The notes under the pieces were generated by a model. That model was not told the DNA's origin and ran no database searches. It worked only from the letters and a program-made list of their open reading frames with translations. Shown in pieces: positions 25,321 to 33,261 of a stretch of DNA of 64,000 nt (the first letter of the stretch is position 1; each line of letters opens with the position of its first letter). Source of the stretch: an uncultured Eubacteriales bacterium (GTDB taxonomy: Bacteria; Bacillota; Clostridia; Oscillospirales; CAG-382); assembly GCA_900548115.1 (NCBI GenBank), contig URJL01000004.1:1-64000 (forward strand), in the 5' to 3' direction. The translations under genes and the position numbers were made by a program.

Positions 25321-25349
25321 TTGACGAAAACGCCTTTTTCTGTTATGTT
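25321..25349 (+). promoter_or_regulatory. Promoter of AraC regulator 25371
   Basis: TTGACG (25321-25326), 17 bases, TATGTT (25344-25349), with the start codon 22 bases downstream. Confidence 0.6.
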
Positions 25350-25370
25350 AAAAGAAAAGGAGGAGAGCAA

Positions 25371-26147
25371 ATGGATAATTATACGGCTTCATTATTGCAT
25401 TATGCGGTGAACGAAGCTTTTTTACAGCACTGGAGCAGGAAAGATAAGTATTATGTGATGCGTGCGCGCCGAAGCTGCGGCCTTTTCTGTGTTGTAAGCG
25501 GCTCCGCACGCTATCGCAACGAAAATGCGGACGTTACCGCTATGCCGGGCGATGCTTTGCTGATACGCAAGAATTCATGCTATACCGCCTATTTCGAAAT
25601 GCCCGAAACGGTCGATTACCTGATCAATTTCGATTGCGACGGAGATATTTTTTCCGGTTGCACGGCGGATTTTGTTGTTTTCCGTCCGAAAAGATCCGAT
25701 GAATTTTTGTCGAACGTGGCGCATCTTGTTGAATGCATGAACCGCGGCGGAAACGCAAGGCATTGCCTTGCAAAAGCGCATTTTTATACTTTGCTGGACG
25801 CGCTTTTTTTGCCGACCGACGATGACAAGGAACTTTCGGAAGTCGTTCGCGCCGCGGAAAACGATACCGCTTTTGCTCTCGGGGAAAAGGAGTTGGCACG
25901 GAGTGTCGGCATGAGCGTTTCGACTTTCCGCCGAAATTTCTTTTCCGCAACCGGTATGAACCCTTCCGAGTATCGAAACGCGCTCCGAACGGCAAAGGCG
26001 AAGAGTCTTCTTTCCGACGGCAGCGAAAGTATCGAACGTATTGCCGAGCTTCTCGGATTTTGCGACGGAGCGTATTTCAGCCGCTTTTTCAAAAGACAAA
26101 CAGGTCTTTCGCCGAGTGCTTATCGTTTCCGAGCGCATGCACCGTAA
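25371..26147 (+). CDS. AraC-family transcriptional regulator
   Basis: 258 residues from ATG 25371 (AAAGGAGGAGAG upstream). The N-terminal half is a cupin-like sensing domain (GSARYRNENADVTAMPGDALLI). The C-terminal 100 residues contain two helix-turn-helix units: ELARSVGMSVSTFRRNFFSA and IAELLGFCDGAYFSRFFKRQ, followed by GLSPSAYR. It is divergently oriented to the GH30 gene across a 149-base gap, the usual arrangement for a regulator that activates its neighbouring glycosidase in response to a sugar. The inducer is unknown. Confidence 0.88.
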   Translation: MDNYTASLLHYAVNEAFLQHWSRKDKYYVMRARRSCGLFCVVSGSARYRNENADVTAMPGDALLIRKNSCYTAYFEMPETVDYLINFDCDGDIFSGCTADFVVFRPKRSDEFLSNVAHLVECMNRGGNARHCLAKAHFYTLLDALFLPTDDDKELSEVVRAAENDTAFALGEKELARSVGMSVSTFRRNFFSATGMNPSEYRNALRTAKAKSLLSDGSESIERIAELLGFCDGAYFSRFFKRQTGLSPSAYRFRAHAP

Positions 26148-26164
26148 GGTCGGATTCTTCACAG

Positions 26165-26187
26165 AAAGTACTTTAAATGTACTTTTT
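26165..26187 (+). terminator. Weak hairpin after the AraC gene
   Basis: AAAGTAC / GTACTTT stem with a 7-base loop, followed by TT. Possible weak terminator. Confidence 0.35.
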
Positions 26188-26200
26188 GCACGAATATCTC

Positions 26201-26229
26201 TTGCAATTTATCGGGAAATGTGGTATAAT
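26201..26229 (+). promoter_or_regulatory. Promoter of the 26305-27785 operon
   Basis: TTGCAA (26201-26206), 17 bases, TATAAT (26224-26229). Confidence 0.85.
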
Positions 26230-26304
26230 CCGATTGTTGTCGGCAAGAGTGTGTTTTGAAAAGCCGATAAAGGATTACAAAATGCTTTTTGGAGGATTTT
26301 TACA

Positions 26305-26676
26305 ATGGCAAACAGCAAGAAGAAAAACGGCGGTTTTATCGCAATTTTGGTTTTGATCGTTTTGGTTGCGGCGGCAATCGTGTATGTTGTGGTCGACGGC
26401 ATTTCCGCCCGCAATGAAAACAAGGCGAACGATCAGCAGACCCCCGGTATCGAAAACACCGAAAACGGTGCAGATACGGACAAAGACGCAAACGCCGAGA
26501 ACGGCGCGGAGGATACGAACACCGAGGATAATGCCGACACGACGGATGACGCCAACACCGACGCCGACACGACGGATGACGAAAACACCGACGCCGACAC
26601 GACGGATGACGCCAACACCGAAGAAAACACCGAAGCGGACGCCGACGACACAACCGACGAAGATACGGCGGGCTGA
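26305..26676 (+). CDS. Single-pass membrane protein with acidic tandem-repeat tail
   Basis: 123 residues: a short basic cytoplasmic start (MANSKKKNGG), one transmembrane helix (residues about 11-32), then an extracellular acidic tail of Asp, Glu, Thr and Asn. The tail contains a 10-residue unit repeated three times (ADTTDDANTD type). No fold is expected in the tail. GGAGG lies 10-14 bases before the start. It is followed 20 bases later by the LRR lipoprotein gene, so they are cotranscribed. The function is unknown. Confidence 0.65.
   Translation: MANSKKKNGGFIAILVLIVLVAAAIVYVVVDGISARNENKANDQQTPGIENTENGADTDKDANAENGAEDTNTEDNADTTDDANTDADTTDDENTDADTTDDANTEENTEADADDTTDEDTAG
26533..26622 (+). repeat. 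30-bp in-frame tandem repeat (3 copies)
   Basis: Units starting GCCGACACGACGGATGACG at 26533, 26563 and 26593, differing by a few bases. The period is a multiple of three, so copy-number change would keep the frame. Confidence 0.85.
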
Positions 26677-26696
26677 TTGCAAACGGGTATTACGAT

Positions 26697-27785
26697 ATGA
26701 AAAAGAATTTATTGAAGACAAGTGCTGTCCTGCTTTTGACGGGGGCGCTTCTCCTTTCCGTTTTTTCGCTTTACGGCTGCGGGAAGAAGGGGCTTTCCTT
26801 CAATAATAAGGACTTTGCGGCGGTCATGGCGAAAGCCTTTTCCAAAGAGGTCAACCGCATTACCGAGGAGGATCTTGCAAGCATCGAGAGCTTCTCGATG
26901 ATGACCTATTCGCAGAACAATTACATAAGCATCACCTTCGCGGGATTTTCCGAAGCGTCGGACGAAGAGCGCGAAAAGCTGTCCGCAAGCGTGGATATCA
27001 CAGGGTATACTCTTTCCGATATGTCGGATATGCATTATCTTACGGGCCTTAAGTATTTCTACGGTGCTTACCTCGGATACTCGAATTTTGATTTTTTGAA
27101 ATCCTGTACCGCGCTGGAGAACTTTATTCTCGACGGAAATTCCGAGTGCGGCGATTATACATTCCTTTCGAATTTTCCGAACCTTACGAGCCTTTCGCTC
27201 AACGAGTGCCAGACGGGCAGTCTTGATTTTGTGACGAAGCTTACGGGTCTTACGTCGCTTACTCTCAATTCGATCCGTATCGGCGACGATATTCCGTATG
27301 AACTGGATTTCGTAAAGCCGCTTACCGAGCTTACCTCTCTGAGCGTGGAGGGGAACTGGTTCGAGGATCTTTCACCCTTGAAAGAACTGAAGAAGCTTAC
27401 CCGCATCGACTTTTCTTACGGCTCGATCGAGGACGTTTCGCCGCTTGCGGATATGCCGCAGCTTACCTTTATCAACCTTACGCAGAACTGCGTGCGCGAC
27501 GTTTCGTCGCTCACGACGTTTGATCCCGAAAACTTTGACCGCATTATTCTCGACCTCAATTCGAGCATAACCGACTGGTCGCCGCTCGATTATCTCGGTG
27601 ACAAGGTGCAGGGAAGACCCACCACGCGTGATCTCGAAGAGGCAAACGGAAACACCGCGTCCGATGCCGCAGACGAAGAGCCGACCGATACGCAAAAGCC
27701 GACGGTTCTCGACCCATCGGGCGAGCCGGATTTTGAAAACGGCTACGGCGACAACGAGATCGATATAAGCGATTTTGACTTTTGA
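26697..27785 (+). CDS. Leucine-rich-repeat lipoprotein
   Basis: 362 residues with a lipoprotein signal peptide (lipobox LYGC). The central part (about residues 100-290) holds internalin-type LRRs of about 22 residues, such as LTSLSLNECQTGSLDFVTKL, LTSLSVEGNWFEDLSPLKEL and LTRIDFSYGSIEDVSPLADM. The acidic C-terminal tail (Asp/Glu-rich, ending DISDFDF) is probably disordered. The LRR array should bind a protein or glycan outside the cell. Second gene of a two-gene operon, closed by a strong terminator. Confidence 0.82.
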   Translation: MKKNLLKTSAVLLLTGALLLSVFSLYGCGKKGLSFNNKDFAAVMAKAFSKEVNRITEEDLASIESFSMMTYSQNNYISITFAGFSEASDEEREKLSASVDITGYTLSDMSDMHYLTGLKYFYGAYLGYSNFDFLKSCTALENFILDGNSECGDYTFLSNFPNLTSLSLNECQTGSLDFVTKLTGLTSLTLNSIRIGDDIPYELDFVKPLTELTSLSVEGNWFEDLSPLKELKKLTRIDFSYGSIEDVSPLADMPQLTFINLTQNCVRDVSSLTTFDPENFDRIILDLNSSITDWSPLDYLGDKVQGRPTTRDLEEANGNTASDAADEEPTDTQKPTVLDPSGEPDFENGYGDNEIDISDFDF

Positions 27786-27798
27786 TTTTTGCAATTTT

Positions 27799-27828
27799 CC
27801 CCTTTGCCGCATGCGGCAAAGGGGTTTT
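27799..27828 (+). terminator. Terminator of the LRR operon
   Basis: Perfect 12-bp arms CCCCTTTGCCGC / GCGGCAAAGGGG with an AT centre, followed by TTTT. Confidence 0.85.
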
Positions 27829-27927
27829 CTCCGCTCTTTCGGTAAATTTTCTTTCCTTATTTTTTCAGCCGACATAAATTGTTGAAAATGGCCTACTAAC
27901 CGTGTTAAAAATCGGCACTATTCACAG

Positions 27928-27956
27928 TTGATTTTTCATTTCGACTATGGTATCAT
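27928..27956 (+). promoter_or_regulatory. Promoter of the MATE gene
   Basis: TTGATT (27928-27933), 17 bases, TATCAT (27951-27956). Confidence 0.6.
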
Positions 27957-28014
27957 ACCTATACGGCGTGGGATGCGTACGTTCCCGAATTCGGGTGAAT
28001 GAAGAGGTGTCGCA

Positions 28015-29421
28015 ATGAGTAAACATCATGATGTGAGCCGATCCCGTTTCAACCGCTTTAAATTCGACACAGGAAAGCTTTCGGTTGTCGCAACGATTTT
28101 TTTGCCCGTTCTGATCGAAACGGCGCTGTCGCAGTTTTACAACGTTGTGGACATGATGATGGTCGGGCGGGACAATCCCGACGGACTTGCCGCCATCGGA
28201 CTTACCTCCAGTCCGCTGAGTATTTTCCTTTCGATTTTTTCTGCCGTCAACGTCGGCACAACGACGCTTGTCGCGTGGCATGTCGGCGCAAAAAAGTTGA
28301 AGGACGCACAGGACGTTTCGCGAACATCCCTTTGGATGAACCTTTTTCTCGGCATTATCATGACGCTATTCGGCATGCTCATGGCGGAGCCTATCGTGCA
28401 TTTTATGGACGGTGACGAAGAGGTCATGCGCCTTGCCGTCGATTATTACGATATTTTGGTCGTCGGAACGACCTTTCAGGCGCTGACCTACAGCGTGACG
28501 GCGGCGATGCGCGGCGCGGGGCTTTCCAAAGTGCCGATGATCTACAACACCGTTTCCAACCTTTTAAACGTAGGCGGTAACTATGTGCTGATCTACGGAA
28601 AATTCGGCTTTCGCCCGATGGGCGTGATCGGCGCGGGCTATTCGACGCTTATCAGCCGCATTATCTGCTGTATTTGGGCGCTGCTTTATATGTTCTTTGC
28701 CAAGACGCCCATCTCGTTCCGCACCCACTACGGAAAATACCGCTTCTCATGGTCGCAGGTGTGGCAAATGCTGTGTATCGGCATTCCGACGGCGGTCGAG
28801 ACGCTGATCATGAACTGCGGCAGTATGCTGTTTGTAAAAATTGTCAATATGCTCGGCAAGGTCGCCTTTTCGACCCATCAGATCTGCGGAAGCTTAAACG
28901 GCTTTATTTCTTCTCCTGCGACGGCGCTGAGCGTCACGTCCAACACGGTGGTCGGGCAATATCTCGGTGCAGGCGAGTTCGACACGGCGAAAAAATACAA
29001 CAATTATCTTTACAAAACTTCGTTTCTTCTGAGTGTCGTCATGACGACGCTCATCAACATCTTTTGGCGTCCGCTCATCGGCTGCTATGCCACGGCGGAT
29101 CAGACCGAGATCATCGCGCTTGCTCACACGATCTTTATTATCCTGTCGATCCAGTATCTCACGGGATATACCAACGGCGTTTTGATGGGAACAATGCGCG
29201 GCGCGGGCGACACGCGCTTTGCCATGCTGCTCAACACGTTCGGATTTTTCTGCTTCCGAATCCCGCTTTCGTATCTGTTCGGCATAACGATGGGATGGGG
29301 GCTGGAGGGCATTTGGCTTGCACTCATCGCGCACAGCTGGCTGAATACGATCTGTCTTTTCCTGCGCTACCGCTCGGGACGCTGGATCGAGACTTTCAAG
29401 CGCACAAATGCAAAAGGATAA
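28015..29421 (+). CDS. MATE-family efflux transporter
   Basis: 468 residues with twelve predicted membrane helices in two pseudo-repeats. PVLIETALSQFYNVVDMMMVG near the start and GAGYSTLISRI / GYTNGVLMGTMRGAGDTRFA in the later repeat are typical of MATE cation antiporters that export drugs or metabolites. It ends in a short basic tail. Monocistronic with a clear terminator. The substrate is not predictable. A second MATE gene in this window (44218) is only an N-terminal stub. Confidence 0.9.
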   Translation: MSKHHDVSRSRFNRFKFDTGKLSVVATIFLPVLIETALSQFYNVVDMMMVGRDNPDGLAAIGLTSSPLSIFLSIFSAVNVGTTTLVAWHVGAKKLKDAQDVSRTSLWMNLFLGIIMTLFGMLMAEPIVHFMDGDEEVMRLAVDYYDILVVGTTFQALTYSVTAAMRGAGLSKVPMIYNTVSNLLNVGGNYVLIYGKFGFRPMGVIGAGYSTLISRIICCIWALLYMFFAKTPISFRTHYGKYRFSWSQVWQMLCIGIPTAVETLIMNCGSMLFVKIVNMLGKVAFSTHQICGSLNGFISSPATALSVTSNTVVGQYLGAGEFDTAKKYNNYLYKTSFLLSVVMTTLINIFWRPLIGCYATADQTEIIALAHTIFIILSIQYLTGYTNGVLMGTMRGAGDTRFAMLLNTFGFFCFRIPLSYLFGITMGWGLEGIWLALIAHSWLNTICLFLRYRSGRWIETFKRTNAKG

Positions 29422-29428
29422 GAAAAAG

Positions 29429-29464
29429 GCAGTCTCCGCACAAAAAAACGGAGACTGCTTTTTT
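29429..29464. terminator. Convergent terminator between MATE and feoB
   Basis: Stem GCAGTCTCCG / CGGAGACTGC with A-run and T-run flanks, so it can serve both strands. Confidence 0.9.
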
Positions 29465-29465
29465 G

Positions 29466-31541
29466 TTATCCGATCCCGAAAAAAGTGAAAAACAGATTTA
29501 CGAAAAAACAGGTCAAAAGTCCGCACACGGCGGGCAGAAGAAAGGACAAAGCTGTTTTGGAAACGCTTTTTGTCTCGCGGCGGATCGTAAGCAGTGTTGT
29601 GGCGCACGGCCAGTGTAACATGGCGAAAATACAGGTGCAAAGCGCGGTCTTCATCGTCCAGCCGTTTGCCGCAAAGAGCATTTTTAATTCCGAAAGGCTT
29701 TCGTAGGTGCGCATCTCGCCCGCCGAAAGATAAATCATCATCATGATCGGGATCACAATCTCGTTGGCGGGAAGTCCCAAAAGAAAGGCAAGAAGAATAA
29801 CGCCGTCCATTCCGAAAAGCGAAGCGAACGGATCGAGAAAACGCGACAGATGCGTAAGAAGCGTAAGCTCGCCCACCGTTATGTGCGAAAGTCCCCACAA
29901 GATCGCTCCGCAGGGGGCGGCGACCGTGACGGCGCGAAGCAGAACCGAGAGCGTGCGGTCTTTTATCGAATGAACCAAAACGCTTCCGACGCGCGGCATG
30001 CGGTAAGGCGGAAGCTCCAAAACAAAAGAAGAGGGCTTTCCGCGCAAAAGCGTTGCCGAGAGAAATTTTGAAACGCCAAAAACCGCAAGGATCGAAAACA
30101 GAATCATGCCGCAAAGGATCAGCGATTGATAAAACGTGCCGTTTACGCCCGAAAACATGGCGATGAGGGCGATCATCATGGGAAAGCGCCCGTTGCAGGG
30201 GGAAAAGCTGTTGGTCAAAATCGCAATCAGCCGTTCGCGTTCCGAGCCGATGATCGAGCATCCGCTCACTCCGACTGCGTTGCAGCCGTAGCCCATGCAC
30301 ATGGTCAGCGCCTGTTTCCCGCACGCGCCGCAGCGGCAAAACGCGCGGTCGAGATTAAAGGCGATGCGCGGAAGATAACCCGAGTCCTCAAGCAGCGTAA
30401 ACATGGGAAAGAAAATCGCCATCGGCGGCAGCATAACGGCGACGATCCAGGCGACGACGCGGTAAATTCCGCAGACCAAAAGCGAAACAAGTCCGTCGGG
30501 CAGTCCGAGCGTGCAAAGTGCTTTATAAAGAAAGGCTTCTCCCTTTCCGAAAAGACTTGTCAGCGCCTCGGACGGAACGTTTGCTGCCCGAATTGTGATC
30601 CAAAAAATAAGAAGCAACAGAAAAAGCATGGCGGGAAAGGAAAAAACTCTGCCCGTCAATATTTTGTCGGCGCGGTCACTTTGCGGTTTTCCTTTTTGCA
30701 CGCATTTTCGAACAATGTCGCGGCACGCTGCGGCACAGGAGGCGGAAAGCGCTTCGGAAAAGGCTCCTTTTTCGGTGCCGCTTTCGGACAAAAAGGTCTT
30801 TGCTTCGGTAAGAAGCGCTTCGGGGTCGGGCAGGATTGACGGCTCGCAGTCGGAAAATTCGAGCACAAAGCCCGCGTCGCTCGCAAGACACTTCGCCGCG
30901 AGTACCCGACGCGGAAACCGTTTGCAATCCTTCGGGATCCTTTCGGAAAAGGCGGCGATGAGCGCCTCTTCGTTTTTGCCGTAAAAGGGCGTCGGGGGCG
31001 GGGGAGGCGGATTTTCGACGCTTTCGAAGATCGCGGTTTTCAGAGCGGAAATTCCTTGTTTTTTCTTGGCGCTGATCGGAACGACACGCACGCCGAGCTG
31101 CTTCTGCAGCGCGGTGTAATCGATCTTCTCGCCGCACGCCGCCGCTTCGTCGGTCATATTGACGCACAAAATCGTCGGTTTTTCGAGCGCGCAGATCGAA
31201 CGAAAAAGCATAAGATTTCGTTCAAGTGTCGGCGCCGAGCATACGTACACAATCAGATCGGGTTCGGAAAAAGCAAGAAAATTCCGTGCCGCCTCCTCTT
31301 CGAACGATTCGGGGTCAAAGGAATAAGCGCCGGGAAGATCGGCGGCAAGAAAATCTTTGCCGCGAATCCGAAGCGTGCCGAGCGTGTTGCTCACGGTTTT
31401 TCCCGACCAATTGCCTGTGTGCTGGTGAAGTCCCGTCAGCAGGTTGAACACACTGCTTTTTCCGACGTTCGGATTCCCCGCAAGGGCTATAAGCGGCGTC
31501 TTTTCGGATATCTGTCCCGTCCGCGGCTGTCTTTCACGCAA
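29466..31541 (-). CDS. feoB: Ferrous iron transporter FeoB
   Basis: 691 residues. N-terminal GTPase: G1 GNPNVGKSS (residues 22-30), G3 DLPGAYS, G4 NMTD. A helical GDI-like spacer is followed by the membrane part with two Gate-type repeats (FFPMFTLLEDSGYLPRIAFN and the later LGLPANEIVIPIMMM). It imports Fe2+ across the cytoplasmic membrane. Translation most likely starts at TTG 31541, which overlaps the feoA stop by 8 bases, with GAGGTGA inside feoA as ribosome binding site. Short linker regions make it similar in length to other Clostridial FeoB proteins. Confidence 0.95.
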   Translation of the reverse strand: MRERQPRTGQISEKTPLIALAGNPNVGKSSVFNLLTGLHQHTGNWSGKTVSNTLGTLRIRGKDFLAADLPGAYSFDPESFEEEAARNFLAFSEPDLIVYVCSAPTLERNLMLFRSICALEKPTILCVNMTDEAAACGEKIDYTALQKQLGVRVVPISAKKKQGISALKTAIFESVENPPPPPPTPFYGKNEEALIAAFSERIPKDCKRFPRRVLAAKCLASDAGFVLEFSDCEPSILPDPEALLTEAKTFLSESGTEKGAFSEALSASCAAACRDIVRKCVQKGKPQSDRADKILTGRVFSFPAMLFLLLLIFWITIRAANVPSEALTSLFGKGEAFLYKALCTLGLPDGLVSLLVCGIYRVVAWIVAVMLPPMAIFFPMFTLLEDSGYLPRIAFNLDRAFCRCGACGKQALTMCMGYGCNAVGVSGCSIIGSERERLIAILTNSFSPCNGRFPMMIALIAMFSGVNGTFYQSLILCGMILFSILAVFGVSKFLSATLLRGKPSSFVLELPPYRMPRVGSVLVHSIKDRTLSVLLRAVTVAAPCGAILWGLSHITVGELTLLTHLSRFLDPFASLFGMDGVILLAFLLGLPANEIVIPIMMMIYLSAGEMRTYESLSELKMLFAANGWTMKTALCTCIFAMLHWPCATTLLTIRRETKSVSKTALSFLLPAVCGLLTCFFVNLFFTFFGIG

Positions 31542-31767
31542 GGCTCATCACCTCGATTTTCGAACAGTCGTTTTTGCGAAGCGCCACGATCGTGTCGCAT
31601 ACGCGGTAAGCGACGGGGTCGCCGAGCGGACTTCTGAAAAGGCACGAAAGGATCGCTCCCTTCGTGATCCCAATATCGCAAAGCCGCTTTTTCAAAGGAC
31701 AGTCGTCGATCTTCTCTATCGTAAACCGCTCGCCGAGCGTTACCGTATCCATGGTTTTGGTCTGCAT
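31534..31767 (-). CDS. feoA: FeoA SH3-like iron transport protein
   Basis: 77 residues from the ATG at 31767, with AAGGAG 12-17 bases upstream. It has the SH3-like FeoA fold: LGERFTIEKI, LKKRLCDIGITKGAILSCLF and VAYRVCDTIVALRKNDC. FeoA proteins bind and regulate FeoB. The gene overlaps feoB by 8 bases, so their expression is coupled. Confidence 0.92.
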   Translation of the reverse strand: MQTKTMDTVTLGERFTIEKIDDCPLKKRLCDIGITKGAILSCLFRSPLGDPVAYRVCDTIVALRKNDCSKIEVMSLA

Positions 31768-31965
31768 TCTGTAGACTCCTTTCTTGCAGGACCGTCTTAT
31801 GACAGTGTATGCGAAACGGAAAGGAAAGGTCACGGAGACAAAACAAAATACGTATGATACAGTATCGATATCAACGGAGCGGAAACAATCGTTGTTTCAA
31901 AAAACGTGGAGACGTCGAATTTTTCGAAAAACGACTCACAAACTCCGAGACATACCGACTGTAAG

Positions 31966-32000
31966 AAAATCCCCCGTACGAAATAGTACGGGGGGATTTT
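31966..32000. terminator. Terminator between the feoA leader and AraC 32021
   Basis: AAAATCCCCCGTAC / GTACGGGGGATTTT-type stem (one extra G) with a 6-base loop. It lies just after the AraC stop on the minus strand and has A/T-rich flanks. Confidence 0.85.
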
Positions 32001-32020
32001 CCTGTTCCGCCGGCTTCGGC

Positions 32021-33037
32021 TCAGCGCGTGCGCACGCGGGAATATTTCTTTCGGTATTCGCCCGGCGTCATGCCGCAGTGCTTTTTGAAGGCGCGGTAGA
32101 AATATTCTTTTGTCGAGTAGCCCGATTCGAAAATAATTTCGTTTATCGATTTTTCGGTAAGTGTCAAGTGCTTGCAGACAAAATCCATGCGCTCGTTTGT
32201 CAGATTTTCTTTGAAGGAAAGCCCCGTGTGTCGGCGGATGAGCTTGCAGATATGCGACGGCGTGTAATGAAAACGCTCGCAAAGCTCGTCCAGCGTGACG
32301 CCCGAAAAATGAATGTGAATATAGTCCATGATCTGTGCGGCGGGGGTCGTTTGACCGATGAGAGAGGCAGAGTAAGAATAGTACGGCGCGTCGGCGCGGG
32401 AATAGGTGATCAGCAAAAGATTCAAAAGAAGCTCGGCGGCGACAAGACTTTTGTTTTTGTCCTTTATCTCATCATCGTTCGCCCGATCGATCTCATAAAA
32501 CAGTTTTTGCGCGGTAAGAAGCGTGTCGGAGACGCCCTTGTGCAGGATCATAAACTTCGGGCAGTCCTTTCCGAACAGCATGCGGTTCAGATAATCGGAA
32601 ACGGGAAGATCGGCGGCAAGGAGCGGCGCAAAGATGCGCGACGAGTCATGAACGGGGAAAAGAATATTGAACAAAACATTCTCGTCCCGCTTGCTGCTCG
32701 GCGGGAGGTTATAATTGATGGTGAACTTCTGAAGCACCTGCGGCGGAACGATGCAGAGATCGCCCTCCGAAAGCTCGGTGGGCGTGCCCTCGTCGGTATG
32801 AATAAAAAAGTGTCCGCGGTAAACGTAGCAAAATTTGCAGACGGGCAGGCGGTGATACATCGAAACGGTGTCCCACACATGGCGCAGAAGGAAGATCGGA
32901 CGGTTTCGCAGAGATCCCTTTTCGCTGAGAACCAGCGGGGAGGTCTCGTCGTGAAAACGATCCTCAAATCGATAGCGAAGCTCGTCGTCGCTGAACTCGG
33001 TAAGACCTTGGATATATTCTTCGAAAGAACGGAGCAT
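32021..33037 (-). CDS. AraC-family regulator divergent from the giant surface enzyme
   Basis: 338 residues. The start at 33037 is preferred because GGAG is 10 bases upstream; an ATG at 33046 sits directly on the GGAGA. The N-terminal sensing domain has a cupin-like strand pattern (FIHTDEGTPTELSEGDLCIVPP). The C-terminal AraC DNA-binding domain has helices LDELCERFHYTPSHICKLIRR and INEIIFESGYSTKEYFYRAF, then GMTPGEYRKKY. It is divergent from the GH97/SGNH giant across 224 bases, which makes that gene its likely target. Confidence 0.88.
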   Translation of the reverse strand: MLRSFEEYIQGLTEFSDDELRYRFEDRFHDETSPLVLSEKGSLRNRPIFLLRHVWDTVSMYHRLPVCKFCYVYRGHFFIHTDEGTPTELSEGDLCIVPPQVLQKFTINYNLPPSSKRDENVLFNILFPVHDSSRIFAPLLAADLPVSDYLNRMLFGKDCPKFMILHKGVSDTLLTAQKLFYEIDRANDDEIKDKNKSLVAAELLLNLLLITYSRADAPYYSYSASLIGQTTPAAQIMDYIHIHFSGVTLDELCERFHYTPSHICKLIRRHTGLSFKENLTNERMDFVCKHLTLTEKSINEIIFESGYSTKEYFYRAFKKHCGMTPGEYRKKYSRVRTR

Positions 33038-33070
33038 AACGGTCATTCTCCTTTTCGGTACGGTAATTGT

Positions 33071-33099
33071 ATTCTATACCGAATCACCAAAAAAGTCAA
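33071..33099 (-). promoter_or_regulatory. Promoter of AraC regulator 32021
   Basis: Minus strand: TTGACT (33099-33094), 17 bases, TAGAAT (33076-33071). Confidence 0.7.
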
Positions 33100-33261
33100 T
33101 AAAATTCGCTAAAAATTCGCTTTCCATTTTTTACTTTTTAAGATAAAATAATGTTGAAAGCTTGTGATTTGGGAAAAAGCGCAGTTGTCTGTACTTTTTC
33201 AAAATCAAGGCTTCGGCTCAAAAAACCGTTTTTTACAATGCGCGAAAAAGGAGAGGATCAA

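Noticed and set aside
26533..26622. CRISPR-like spacing of three 30-bp repeats
   Set aside because: The repeats are directly tandem without spacers and encode an in-frame acidic protein tail.
28894..30339. Minus-strand 481-codon frame across the MATE 3' end and feoB
   Set aside because: It overlaps feoB in a different frame and crosses a strong convergent terminator.
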